DNA of 64,000 nt from Clostridia bacterium. Its GTDB lineage: Bacteria; Bacillota; Clostridia; Acetivibrionales; JAFADI01. Where the stretch lies: contig JAOAAU010000009.1 of NCBI GenBank assembly GCA_026418695.1, positions 1 to 64,000 on the forward strand. The letters run 5' to 3'. A program made the translations under genes and the position numbers. Under the pieces are notes generated by a model. The model did no database searches. It was not told the origin of the DNA and saw only the letters and a list, made by a program, of their open reading frames with translations. Shown here one piece after another: positions 16,448 to 24,947 of this stretch; within the stretch, counting starts at the first letter, position 1, and every line of letters begins with the position of its first letter.

Positions 16448-17158
16448 ATGAACCAAGGTAAAATATCAGCCATCTATGATTCCTTGTGGAATGAAGCTGA
16501 GAATTGTATACGCTGCAATCAACCGGAATGCGACGATTTCCTGTGCCGAAAGGAGCAGGACAAAAGGCGTGGGCTGAGTGTTGTCTGCAGGCCAAATGAA
16601 TGTATTCTTCAACGGTTTCGGGACTTCATTCATAAGGCGGAGCAATTGGAGCCCCACCAGTATTATTACGATCCGCAGGAGTTACATATCACGGTTTTAT
16701 CCATTATTTCCTGTTATGACGGGTTTGACTTGAAAAACAAGGATCCGGAAGCTTATACCGGTGTGATTGAAAAATCCATTCAACAGGCAGGGCCTATGAA
16801 AATCACGTTTCATGGAATCACCGCCTCAAAATCTTGTGTAATGCTGCAAGGATTTCCGAAGAATGAAGAACTTGAATTGCTAAGGGGGAGGCTGCGGGAC
16901 AATTTTCGGACTTCCGGCCTTGAAGCATCCATTGATCAGCGGTATACGCTTCAGACCGCACATAGTACAGTCATCAGGTTTGGGAATCCGTTTCTGAATC
17001 CGGGGGGATTTGCAGATTTCTTGAAGCAATACAGGGAATTTGATTTTGGAGTGACAGAGATCGGAGAGGTCGAGTTTTACTTTAATGATTGGTATATGTC
17101 GGAGGCTGTTTCCACAAAGCTGGCTTGCTATAGTTTGAAGAGCGGGAGCCGTATATAG
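16448..17158 (+). CDS. 2H phosphoesterase-superfamily protein with N-terminal Cys cluster
   Basis: A 236-residue protein. Two H-x-T motifs identify the 2H phosphoesterase fold: His80-Ile-Thr82 in LHITVLS and His172-Ser-Thr174 in AHSTVIRF. These enzymes act on 2',3'-cyclic or 2'-5' linked nucleotide phosphates or on tRNA-splicing products. Ahead of the fold is a cysteine group, Cys20, Cys23, Cys28, Cys33, Cys47 and Cys52, which could bind zinc or a cluster. I chose ATG 16448 because GGGGG precedes it by 7 bases; an upstream in-frame codon at 16412 has no ribosome site. Likely cotranscribed with the metallophosphoesterase. Confidence 0.75.
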   Translation: MNQGKISAIYDSLWNEAENCIRCNQPECDDFLCRKEQDKRRGLSVVCRPNECILQRFRDFIHKAEQLEPHQYYYDPQELHITVLSIISCYDGFDLKNKDPEAYTGVIEKSIQQAGPMKITFHGITASKSCVMLQGFPKNEELELLRGRLRDNFRTSGLEASIDQRYTLQTAHSTVIRFGNPFLNPGGFADFLKQYREFDFGVTEIGEVEFYFNDWYMSEAVSTKLACYSLKSGSRI

Positions 17159-17258
17159 ACGGGGCTACAGGATAGATGACCGGAATTAATAAAGCGAAAC
17201 CATTCTGGTAAAAGGCACATAAGAAAAGAAATCTGATGTTGAAGGATGTATATGGATT

Positions 17259-17645
17259 ATGCGAATCAATAAGGTTCATCATATTGCAATTATTTGTTCG
17301 GATTATCAAAGATCAAAGCATTTCTATGTAGATTTGTTAGGCTTTACGGTGCTTCTGGAGACATATCGGGAAGAAAGAAAGTCATATAAGCTGGATCTTG
17401 CGGTAGGAGACAACTGCCAGATAGAACTGTTCTCTTTTGAAAACCCGCCGGAACGGATAACGAACCCTGAAGCAAGAGGTCTGAGACATTTAGCCTTTGA
17501 GGTGGATGATATAGAAGAATCTGTGAAAATCCTGATGAATCATGGGATTGAAATTGAACCGGTCCGATTTGACGAAACGACAGGTAAAAGGTTTACTTTT
17601 TTCCGAGATCCTGATCGTTTGCCGCTGGAACTATATGAAAGATAA
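17259..17645 (+). CDS. VOC-family protein (glyoxalase-like)
   Basis: A 128-residue single-domain protein of the vicinal oxygen chelate family, with two beta-alpha-beta-beta-beta modules. Visible metal-ligand positions are His7/His8 in VHHIAI, Glu in QIELFSF, His in GLRHLAFEVDDI and Glu in PLELYER. The pattern is that of the YaeR/SMU.1112c subgroup often listed as glyoxalase I-like, without a proven substrate. The ribosome site is weak (GAAGGA, spaced 12). It is followed by two tandem terminators, so it ends a transcription unit. Confidence 0.85.
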   Translation: MRINKVHHIAIICSDYQRSKHFYVDLLGFTVLLETYREERKSYKLDLAVGDNCQIELFSFENPPERITNPEARGLRHLAFEVDDIEESVKILMNHGIEIEPVRFDETTGKRFTFFRDPDRLPLELYER

Positions 17646-17666
17646 AAACAATAGAATTGATTTTCA

Positions 17667-17694
17667 AGATATGCTAAAACTGCATATCTTTTTT
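17667..17694 (+). terminator. rho-independent terminator (first of a tandem pair)
   Basis: AGATATGC (17667-17674) pairs with GCATATCT (17682-17689) around a 7-base loop, followed by a run of T. Confidence 0.75.
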
Positions 17695-17702
17695 AATTTA
17701 TG

Positions 17703-17737
17703 AAAAAACAGATACCCATCGGGTGTCTGTTTTTTTA
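17703..17737 (+). terminator. rho-independent terminator (second of a tandem pair)
   Basis: A 14-bp stem with one T-G pair and a 3-base ATC loop (17704-17734), followed by TTT. A-rich on the left, so it could also work on the minus strand. Confidence 0.8.
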
Positions 17738-17811
17738 TGAGGTGAAGTTTGCGCAAAAGGTGTAAGTACTCGATGCTGGCGAGATAAATAAACTTTAAAG
17801 TCGGGATATTA

Positions 17812-17869
17812 TTGACATTATTTATGTAATGGATTAAAATACGAATATAATAAATTACGAATATCGTAA
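17812..17869 (+). promoter_or_regulatory. promoter with operator for the membrane protein-marR operon
   Basis: TTGACA (17812-17817) and TAAAAT (17835-17840) have a 17-base spacer. Just downstream are a half-site ACGAATAT (17841-17848) and a perfect palindrome TTACGA-ATA-TCGTAA (17855-17869), giving a direct repeat of ACGAATAT 16 bp apart. Binding by the MarR protein encoded downstream is inferred from position. Confidence 0.78.
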
Positions 17870-17888
17870 AAGAAGAGGAGGCTTTTTA

Positions 17889-18437
17889 ATGACTCACCTA
17901 ATCTATCAAAAAATTTTGGGAATCACAAATCTCAAGACAATCATTATCTCATTGCTACTTTTTGTGATCGCTTTGGTTTTAGCAAATGTAACTTTTTCAA
18001 CGGGGGTACAGAACTTGACGCAGACCTTCAACTACACTCCGGAAAAAGCTTATGAAATGCTTCAGGGCTATGGAGACAAGGGGAGAAGCAATCATCTTAA
18101 AATTCTTATAGTGGATATTATTCTTGTTACTTTGTATACTATTCTGTTTTCAACTTCCATTGCATACACAACTATGCGTTTATTTCCGGCAAACACCAAT
18201 CTTCAATATCTAAGCCTGGTACCTCTCGTTCTGGGATGTTTGCAGCTTCTTGAAATTGCCGGGGTATTTATATTGCTCGCCTGCTATCCCAGGGAATTGT
18301 ACACCCTGGCCAGGATCACCAGCGGAATCACAGTGGTCAAATTTATACTGACCTATATTTGTATTCTTCTTCCGGTAATTGGCTTTCTTGGACTCCTGGG
18401 GAGGAATATTGCCGGGATTCTGCGTGCAAATACTTGA
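17889..18437 (+). CDS. hypothetical four-TM membrane protein
   Basis: A 182-residue integral membrane protein that I do not recognise. Hydrophobic segments are at about 17-37, 77-97, 110-132 and 146-170, with a soluble extracytoplasmic loop between the first and second that contains NYTPEKAYEMLQGYGDKGR. The start has an ideal AGGAGG site. It is the first gene of an operon with the MarR regulator (65-base gap), and the promoter carries a palindrome, so it is probably induced by the MarR ligand, perhaps a membrane-active compound. That role is inference only. Confidence 0.7.
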   Translation: MTHLIYQKILGITNLKTIIISLLLFVIALVLANVTFSTGVQNLTQTFNYTPEKAYEMLQGYGDKGRSNHLKILIVDIILVTLYTILFSTSIAYTTMRLFPANTNLQYLSLVPLVLGCLQLLEIAGVFILLACYPRELYTLARITSGITVVKFILTYICILLPVIGFLGLLGRNIAGILRANT

Positions 18438-18502
18438 ATTTTTGTTTTCCTTGACTGATAATAAGGAAGGATAGATATAAAGTCAGACCCATGGAGCAGC
18501 TG

Positions 18503-18940
18503 ATGAATATAGAAGAAAAGGACCAACAGATAGAAGAATTTGCAGACCTTTGGCACACAATTTTTAACAGCAGCAAGCTGAATGTGTGCTCTGAAAAACT
18601 TGAAGGAGTGACACCACTGGATATTAGTATCCTGAGGGTTGTAGGAAGAAATCCTGAGGTTATACTAAGGGAGATTTGCAAAGAGCTTCATATCGTGAGC
18701 AGTACTTTGACCAGTGCCGTGAACCGGCTGGAAAAAAGAAATTTCATAAAGAGAGTGATTACCAACCGTGATTTAAGGTCTTTCGGGTTAGAACTGACGG
18801 AGCTTGGAAGGCAGGCGCTTGAGGAGCATACATCGGGTGAAAGGAAGATTCTGGGAAGCATTCTGGATGCCCTGGACAGCATAGAAGAGAGAGAGACTTT
18901 TGTCAGGCTTTTCAGAAAAATTGTGAATAAGACCGTATAG
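18503..18940 (+). CDS. MarR-family transcriptional regulator
   Basis: A 145-residue winged-helix regulator. The recognition helix region is LREICKELHIVSSTLTSAVNRLEKRNFIKRV (about 57-87), followed by the wing NRDLRSFGLELTELG and a C-terminal dimerisation helix. The start at 18503 is chosen because GGAG lies 6 bases upstream; an ATG four codons earlier overlaps that site. It is cotranscribed with the preceding membrane protein and probably controls the shared promoter at 17812-17869. Confidence 0.88.
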   Translation: MNIEEKDQQIEEFADLWHTIFNSSKLNVCSEKLEGVTPLDISILRVVGRNPEVILREICKELHIVSSTLTSAVNRLEKRNFIKRVITNRDLRSFGLELTELGRQALEEHTSGERKILGSILDALDSIEERETFVRLFRKIVNKTV

Positions 18941-19068
18941 TTGAATGATTATGGTATACTATGTAGATGGATAAGAAAATGGAATGGTTAGCTTTTATTT
19001 GGTTTATTATGCTTGTTCAATGACGAGATGGAATCTATTATGATCAGAGGGATATTCGGAGAAAAGTG

Positions 19069-19842
19069 ATGAGAATAGGTTTTTTTGATTCAGGAATCGG
19101 CGGGCTGACGGTTTTAAAGGAGGCCTTAAGGCAGCTGCCCAACGAGGATTACATTTATTATGCGGATACTTCTCATGTGCCTTACGGAACAAAAACAAAG
19201 GAAGAGGTACGAACCTATATTTTTGAGGCTGTAGACTTTATTGCCGAGCACAGTGTAGATGCGCTGGTGATCGCATGCAATACGGCTACGAGTATTGCCG
19301 TCAAGGATCTCAGACAAAGATACAGCTTTCCTATTGTTGGGATGGAACCTGCAGTGAAGCCTGCGGTGGAAAGATGCAAGGAGAAAAGAGTCCTGGTTAC
19401 CGCAACTCCTCTAACCCTTAAGGAAGAGAAATTTCAGAACCTGGTTTCCAGGGTCGATGTTGAGAATATTGTAGATATCCTTCCGCTCCCAGAGCTTGTG
19501 GATTTTGCAGAAAGGTTTGTATTTGACGAAGAAATCGTGATTCCTTATTTAAAAGACAAACTAGGCGGCTTCGATCTGAAACAGTATGGAACCATCGTGC
19601 TTGGCTGCACCCATTTTCCTTTCTTTAAGGGTTATATCCGAAAGGTGGCCGGAGACGGGATTGACACCATTGATGGCAATGAAGGCACCATTAAACGCTT
19701 GAAGAGCCTTTTGACTGAAAGAGGAGGAGATTTCAGCAGCAAAAAAAATGGAACCATCGAGTATTACTCTTCGGGGGTTCGCATGATGGAGACCTACAGG
19801 TTCAGTAAATACTTTGGTATAATTGAACAGGAAATAAAGTAA
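19069..19842 (+). CDS. murI: glutamate racemase
   Basis: A 257-residue cofactor-independent racemase that makes D-glutamate for peptidoglycan. The N-terminal DSGIGG is at 7-12, the YADTSHVPYG substrate region at about 31-40, and the two catalytic cysteines are Cys70 in ACNTAT and Cys180 in GCTHFP. The length is normal. The ATG follows GGAG; a GTG directly upstream is possible. The gene stands alone between marR and fabV. Confidence 0.95.
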   Translation: MRIGFFDSGIGGLTVLKEALRQLPNEDYIYYADTSHVPYGTKTKEEVRTYIFEAVDFIAEHSVDALVIACNTATSIAVKDLRQRYSFPIVGMEPAVKPAVERCKEKRVLVTATPLTLKEEKFQNLVSRVDVENIVDILPLPELVDFAERFVFDEEIVIPYLKDKLGGFDLKQYGTIVLGCTHFPFFKGYIRKVAGDGIDTIDGNEGTIKRLKSLLTERGGDFSSKKNGTIEYYSSGVRMMETYRFSKYFGIIEQEIK

Positions 19843-19864
19843 GGTTTACAGCGGCAATATGGAA

Positions 19865-19893
19865 TTGCACGACCAGGTGAAAAATGGTATATT
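19865..19893 (+). promoter_or_regulatory. sigma-A-type promoter for fabV
   Basis: TTGCAC (19865-19870), 17-base spacer, TATATT (19888-19893), about 50 bases before the FabV start. Confidence 0.6.
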
Positions 19894-19940
19894 AAATTGA
19901 ATTCGTTTTCTAAAAACAGATGAATAAAGGAGTTGCTTTA

Positions 19941-21131
19941 ATGGTTATCAGTCCAAAATTTCGCGGTTTTATTTGTACTACGGCGCACCCTGACGGATGC
20001 GAGCAAAATGTCCGTGAGCAAATCAATTATGTCAAAGCACAGGGACCTGTAGACGGACCTAAGAAAGTCCTGGTCATCGGCGCTTCGACAGGATATGGCT
20101 TGGCTTCAAGAATTGTATCCACGTTTGGAGCAGGTGCAGCTACCATTGGAGTTTTCTTTGAAAGGCCTGCATCCGGGAACCGCACCGCTACAGCCGGATG
20201 GTACAATACCGCAGCTTTTGAGAAGGCTGCAACAGAAGCCGGATTCTATGCAAAAAGTATCAACGGAGACGCTTTCTCCGATGAAATCAAAGCACAGACC
20301 ATTGAAACGATAAAGAAGGATTTGGGACAGGTGGACATGGTGGTATACAGCCTGGCTTCACCCAGAAGGGTACATCCCGAGACGGGAGAGACCTTCAACT
20401 CGGTCTTGAAACCTATCGGCAAGCTATACACCAGCAGAACTGTCGATTTCCACAGCGGGGTAGTTTCCGAAGTTACCATTGAGCCTGCCAATGAAGAAGA
20501 AATCAGACATACTGTGGCCGTCATGGGCGGCGAAGACTGGGAAATGTGGATGCATGCGCTGCATAAAGCAGGAGTGCTTGCAAAAGATGCTGTTACGGTG
20601 GCATATTCCTACATAGGACCGGAGATCACTTATTCTGTATACCGTGAAGGTACCATCGGAAAGGCAAAGGATCACCTTGAAGCAACCGCCTTTAAAATTA
20701 CAGAAGAGCTGAAATCAGAGGGTGTGAAGGCGTATGTATCGGTAAACAAGGCCCTGGTTACACAGGCTAGTGCGGCGATTCCTGTGATTCCGCTTTATAT
20801 TTCCCTTCTCTTCAAGGTCATGAAGAAGAAAGGAATCCATGAAGGCTGTATTGAGCAGATCTATAGGCTGTACAAAGACAGACTCTATGACGGAACTCTG
20901 GAGTTGGACGAAAAAGGAAGAATCCGGGTTGACGACCTGGAGATGAGAGAAGATGTGCAATCTGAGGTTGCTGGCTTGTGGAACTCTGCCACTTCAGAAA
21001 ATATTACAGCGATTGGTGATCTGGAAGGATACAGAAAGGACTTCTTCAACCTGTTTGGATTCGATTTTCCTGAGGTTGATTATTCCGCAGAGGTTGAGGC
21101 GGATGTAAAAATTCCCAGTATCATTGAATAG
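19941..21131 (+). CDS. fabV: trans-2-enoyl-CoA/ACP reductase FabV (TER)
   Basis: A 396-residue NADH-dependent enoyl reductase. The Rossmann loop is GASTGYGL at 48-55, the catalytic pair is in the FabV-type Y-x8-K arrangement, Tyr234 and Lys243, within YSVYREGTIGKAK, and AYSYIGPE at 221-228 is a family hallmark. FabV/TER reduces trans-2-enoyl-ACP in fatty-acid synthesis or crotonyl-CoA to butyryl-CoA; with ptb and buk in the same window, a butyrate role is attractive but inferred. The start at 19941 is preceded by AAAGGAG; an ATG at 19920 overlaps this site. A terminator follows. Confidence 0.93.
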   Translation: MVISPKFRGFICTTAHPDGCEQNVREQINYVKAQGPVDGPKKVLVIGASTGYGLASRIVSTFGAGAATIGVFFERPASGNRTATAGWYNTAAFEKAATEAGFYAKSINGDAFSDEIKAQTIETIKKDLGQVDMVVYSLASPRRVHPETGETFNSVLKPIGKLYTSRTVDFHSGVVSEVTIEPANEEEIRHTVAVMGGEDWEMWMHALHKAGVLAKDAVTVAYSYIGPEITYSVYREGTIGKAKDHLEATAFKITEELKSEGVKAYVSVNKALVTQASAAIPVIPLYISLLFKVMKKKGIHEGCIEQIYRLYKDRLYDGTLELDEKGRIRVDDLEMREDVQSEVAGLWNSATSENITAIGDLEGYRKDFFNLFGFDFPEVDYSAEVEADVKIPSIIE

Positions 21132-21151
21132 TTTGGATTTGAGTATTCTTT

Positions 21152-21182
21152 AAAGGCTGCCTGGAGACAGGCAGCCTTTTGT
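21152..21182 (+). terminator. rho-independent terminator after fabV
   Basis: A perfect 12-bp stem (21152-21163 with 21168-21179), GAGA tetraloop, followed by T. Confidence 0.88.
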
Positions 21183-21265
21183 ATGTCGGGAGCAGGATTG
21201 AGCCGGATAAAATGGCATAGGGATACTCTTCAGGGCATATGTTTTCCGTATCCAGCATCAATACA

Positions 21266-21294
21266 TTGCTATGCGAACGTGTGTTTGATACAAT
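21266..21294 (+). promoter_or_regulatory. sigma-A-type promoter
   Basis: TTGCTA (21266-21271), 17-base spacer, TACAAT (21289-21294), 31 bases before the DUF5680 gene. Confidence 0.6.
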
Positions 21295-21325
21295 GTCATA
21301 AACTACCAAACAATGAGGTGAAACT

Positions 21326-21793
21326 ATGTTTGACAAGAAAGAATTTACTGATTTTCTGATGGAAGCAAAAAAGAAGACTTATGCAGGCCATGGAAAAGAA
21401 ACCCGGCCGTCAAGACTGCAATCAAAAGACTTGCCCTATACCCGGGACAATTATCAGTACTTGGACAGCTATTTTGGAGATATCGACTTTATTGGACAGG
21501 AAGTAGTATGGATTAACGGACGCGCTGCCTGGGGAATGAATTATTACGGCGAGATGATGGTGGCTAATATACCGGAAGCCTTTTCCGACTGCTTGAAAGG
21601 CGCCTTACGGGAAGTCCCCTTTAACGCACCGTACCGAGGTCCGAAGACTTTTACCCATGGAAAGCTTGAATACAGATGCGAATGGTTGGGGGACCTTGAA
21701 AGCTTTACAGGCACAGAAACCATCTCAGAAGGCGGAAAGGAAATATATAAGTTAAGCTTTCATGGAGGGAAGATTAAATCCTTTGAAGGATAG
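21326..21793 (+). CDS. DUF5680 domain-containing protein
   Basis: A 155-residue soluble protein. The whole length resembles the DUF5680 domain, with FLMEAKKKTYAGHGKE near the start, LPYTRDNYQYLDSYFGDIDFIGQEVVW at about 36-62, AAWGMNYYGEM at about 67-77 and YRGPKTFTHGKLEYRC in the C-terminal half. The domain often occurs fused to an XRE-type regulator, but here it stands alone and has no DNA-binding part. Function unknown. It has its own promoter and a GAGGTG ribosome site. Confidence 0.8.
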   Translation: MFDKKEFTDFLMEAKKKTYAGHGKETRPSRLQSKDLPYTRDNYQYLDSYFGDIDFIGQEVVWINGRAAWGMNYYGEMMVANIPEAFSDCLKGALREVPFNAPYRGPKTFTHGKLEYRCEWLGDLESFTGTETISEGGKEIYKLSFHGGKIKSFEG

Positions 21794-21836
21794 TTTCTAA
21801 CCTTTGAAGCTCGAGCAGAATATTAATCTCTGCGTT

Positions 21837-21876
21837 AAAAAGGGGAAGCACAGGATTTTTCATTGTGCTTCCCCTT
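21837..21876 (-). terminator. rho-independent terminator for the polysaccharide deacetylase gene
   Basis: A perfect 13-bp stem (21840-21852 with 21864-21876) with an 11-base loop. On the minus strand it is followed by TTTTT, so it mainly serves the minus-strand gene, although it can also stop the convergent DUF5680 transcript. Confidence 0.85.
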
Positions 21877-21895
21877 ATAATAGTCTTACAGAATA

Positions 21896-23311
21896 TTAGC
21901 GTTTTCCTGCGGCGTTGACCAAAGCATCGCTAACAGACCAATTGCTTACATTGATTCTCTTTAGTTTTGTAGTGCCGTTTTGGAGGTTATTAACCCCTTC
22001 TTCCGTTGTCAGGGTAAAGGTAAAACCATTCCGAACGCAAAGCTCATCGGCGAGGGTATTGTAGATCCCCATCGGATATGTAAGGACGCAAGGCGTATAA
22101 CCTGTAAGATAGCGGATTACACCGGCACTTCTCTGGAGATCATCCCCCAGCCGGGAGGAATAGGACAGCTGCGGTTCATTTCTAAAAGGACCGACACCAT
22201 TGCCAAGACTTGTTTCCCCAAAACTTCTATGCAGATTATAGGTATGACTTTGAAACTCCACAAGTCCGGAAGAGTGCATTTCCCAGATATCTTTGTCAGA
22301 CAGATGCTGGTTCTTGGCGTAAGCATCCGAGAAGGTTGCCGGACGTTGGATGGTCTCGGCAACAAGGTTGACTACGAATTTTACTTTGTTTTCTTTAGCG
22401 ATGGTGAAAGCATAGGTATGGTTTCCCTTATAACCATCATCAAAGGTAATTACATAAGGTTTTTCAGGAATACTGACATATCCGTCCATAAAGGCCTTTA
22501 CCTCTTCGAAGGTCACCGCAGAGTACCCGTTCTTTTGGAAGGTTTGCACATCTTGAGTGAACTTTGAAGGAGAGACGAAGAGACTTCCTGATTTTGAAAG
22601 CTTCTCCTTGTCTTCCGTGATTTCATGATAAATGAGAATCGGTAAATATACCGGCTTTTGTGTAATCGCACTGAAAGACTTGGCATCGGTTTTGAACAGC
22701 TTTGCCTTTTCAATGAGTACAATCGCCTCTGCACGAGACACCGGTCTGGTTGGAGAAAAAACAAACTTGTTGTTTTGCGCCAGTGGGGTGATGATGTTCT
22801 TTTCTAAAAAACCGTTGGCATACACATTGGCAGTGTCTTCAAACAGCTTGTTGACGGTCTCGATGCCGTAATATCGACCTACCGCGGTATATAGATCTTC
22901 ACGAGTGGCGGTTTTGTGAAGATCTGCATTTTCATCCAGAAGTTTTGAAGTTTTAGATTTTGCCAATGCTTCTTCAATACTCCTAAGATCATTGTCCTGA
23001 GCCTGTAAGAGCGTAAATATCTCTTCAAGCGTTGTAAACTCATAGGGTTTAAGTAAAGGCGTATCCTGAGCAAGATGCTGCAACCCTTTGATTTTAAGGA
23101 TGTATGGATAAAACCACTGGTTTGCGTTCACATCGATATATTTTATAGTTGGCGCCGGTTGTTCGGGTGCTGCAGCGGGAGTTGCCGGAGCTGTAGTTAC
23201 CTTTGTATCTGTTTCCGCAGAGTTGGCGAAACTTTGTGAGGGCAGAAGGAATAGGTGAACCGAAAATGTGATTGCGAAACCCAGTATTGCTGAAAGAATT
23301 CTTTTGACCAT
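21896..23311 (-). CDS. secreted polysaccharide deacetylase with SLH-like region
   Basis: A 471-residue exported protein. Signal peptide about 1-29 (cleavage near SFA-NS), then a Thr/Ala/Pro-rich linker (about 36-55). Residues about 57-205 look like SLH-type repeats, for example YIDVNANQWFYPYI and FEDTANVYANGFLEKNIITP with a VSRAEAIVLI ending, which would hold it to the cell wall. Residues about 222-470 form the NodB domain: YHEIT, the TFDDG motif at 289-293 with the catalytic Asp pair, and the zinc ligands His356 and His361 in SHTYNLH. It probably deacetylates peptidoglycan or a surface sugar. Start has GGGGGATG upstream. Confidence 0.88.
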   Translation of the reverse strand: MVKRILSAILGFAITFSVHLFLLPSQSFANSAETDTKVTTAPATPAAAPEQPAPTIKYIDVNANQWFYPYILKIKGLQHLAQDTPLLKPYEFTTLEEIFTLLQAQDNDLRSIEEALAKSKTSKLLDENADLHKTATREDLYTAVGRYYGIETVNKLFEDTANVYANGFLEKNIITPLAQNNKFVFSPTRPVSRAEAIVLIEKAKLFKTDAKSFSAITQKPVYLPILIYHEITEDKEKLSKSGSLFVSPSKFTQDVQTFQKNGYSAVTFEEVKAFMDGYVSIPEKPYVITFDDGYKGNHTYAFTIAKENKVKFVVNLVAETIQRPATFSDAYAKNQHLSDKDIWEMHSSGLVEFQSHTYNLHRSFGETSLGNGVGPFRNEPQLSYSSRLGDDLQRSAGVIRYLTGYTPCVLTYPMGIYNTLADELCVRNGFTFTLTTEEGVNNLQNGTTKLKRINVSNWSVSDALVNAAGKR

Positions 23312-23542
23312 GTGAATGCATCCCCCGATAAACTAAGAATAAAAAGTGTTTTTACTAATCCATGACAGGAACTATGGATTTCCCAATGGCTTTTTGAGGA
23401 CTCAACCAAGGGAAATATGTAACACCATGGATGTTTTAGAACTACTTTGTCACTTTTTGAATTCTATAACATTTTTATCTTTTCTTCAAGAAGAAAATTC
23501 CATTCGAGGGATTGAAACAATTGGTTGAGAAGAGAATTGGAA

Positions 23543-24820
23543 TTAACCGGATGAGGAGGGTTTCATTCTAATGATATTTTGAGTAAACTCTTGTCCAGCC
23601 TTTCTGAACTCCGGGTTTTTATATGCCAGCACATAAATGTTCGTAGCCAGGGACTCAATTTCCAGCATTCTTTTTAAGAGAGGATTGCAGGAATGTTTGA
23701 AGTCTGCAACTTTCATAATCACAGGAAGGGATGCTTTTTTATTAATTTGGGACATCAAGCTCGATGCCCTATGATTGAATCCCAGAACCCTGATATACTG
23801 AGGACCTCCAAAACTGTTGAAGGTGTTGAATTCATCGGTGGTAATCCCTAACAAAGCATTAAAAAGAATTCTTTGAACCCTGGTTCGGGGATAGCGCTTG
23901 GTAGTGACACTTTCGATTAATGCCTCCAAAGTGCCGGATTGTTCCGAGGCCTTCCTGAGTCTGTTTTCCAGACCCTCCGCAACATAACACAGGGAAGCAA
24001 TTTCGGATACAGGGGATTTCCTGAGGGTAACAAAAATTTGCGCTTCAAAGTGATCCTGAAAAACCGGCCCGCGTCCGGCTTCAAATTCTTTTTCAAGGAT
24101 ATTGGCAATCGAGGTCGGTAAAGTCTCCTTAAGCTGTTTAAAAGCAAAGTCGCTTGAATCATTATTTTTGATGTGGTTTCTAATGGCGGTCGCACTGGAT
24201 ATGGACCCTGTAATTTCGCGGGTATGATAATCATTGGAAACCCGCTGAATTGTCAGAGGGGTGATCCGGCTGCTGAGCTTTTTTAATGCTTTCAAATATT
24301 CGATTCCCAGAATATTGTTAGAGGAACCGATGATATTCTCGATTTCCGCGGGCAGATCCATGGTTTTGCAGTACTCGGTCAATGCCTTTTCCCTTGCGGA
24401 AGGGTAGGATATACCCGTATTCATCTGGGCCTTTAATATTTCCTGATATGCGGGTGGTTCATTAATCAAAATATCCGCGATGCTCTCCAAGGCTTCGATA
24501 CTCCCGTGTTCGCTGCCAAAGCAAAGATAATCAGTCACTCCCAGACTATCCAGGAGTTTGACGGCACCAAATGCAAAATACTCTGCACTTCCCATTGCAT
24601 AGACCAAGGGAAGTTCTATGACCAAATCCACACCGGCTTCCAAAGCCATTTGGGTTCTGGCCCATTTGTTTACAATGGCAGGTTCGCCACGCTGGATGAA
24701 GTTGCCGCTCATCACACAGACGACATAATCGGCTCCGCTGAGTTTGACGGCCTCCTCAAGGTGATAGGCATGTCCGTTATGAAAAGGGTTGTATTCTACG
24801 ATTAAACCTAATACTTTCAT
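23543..24820 (-). CDS. tmcAL: tRNA(Met) cytidine acetate ligase TmcAL
   Basis: A 425-residue member of the YlbM/TmcAL family, which uses acetate and ATP to acetylate the wobble cytidine of elongator tRNA-Met. The nucleotidyltransferase signature is at the N-terminus: GLIVEYNPFHNGHAYHL (about 4-20), followed by MSGNFIQRGEPAIVNKW and ALEAGVDLVIELP. The C-terminal half has the helical RNA-binding part with RIL-FNALLGIT and RVLGFN. I start at 24820 (GAGGAAAA upstream); the open frame extends 16 codons further without support. It lies downstream of ptb and buk on the same strand. Confidence 0.9.
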   Translation of the reverse strand: MKVLGLIVEYNPFHNGHAYHLEEAVKLSGADYVVCVMSGNFIQRGEPAIVNKWARTQMALEAGVDLVIELPLVYAMGSAEYFAFGAVKLLDSLGVTDYLCFGSEHGSIEALESIADILINEPPAYQEILKAQMNTGISYPSAREKALTEYCKTMDLPAEIENIIGSSNNILGIEYLKALKKLSSRITPLTIQRVSNDYHTREITGSISSATAIRNHIKNNDSSDFAFKQLKETLPTSIANILEKEFEAGRGPVFQDHFEAQIFVTLRKSPVSEIASLCYVAEGLENRLRKASEQSGTLEALIESVTTKRYPRTRVQRILFNALLGITTDEFNTFNSFGGPQYIRVLGFNHRASSLMSQINKKASLPVIMKVADFKHSCNPLLKRMLEIESLATNIYVLAYKNPEFRKAGQEFTQNIIRMKPSSSG

Positions 24821-24947
24821 ACTTTTCCTCAAATCATCATTTTCAAGCTCCTGCTTATAAGTCATCACAAAGTACAGGATGCCTCTGCTATTGAGTCTAT
24901 TCCTCCCTAAATCAATAAAAAGCTTCAGACGAGAGAGTGTGTCTTAC

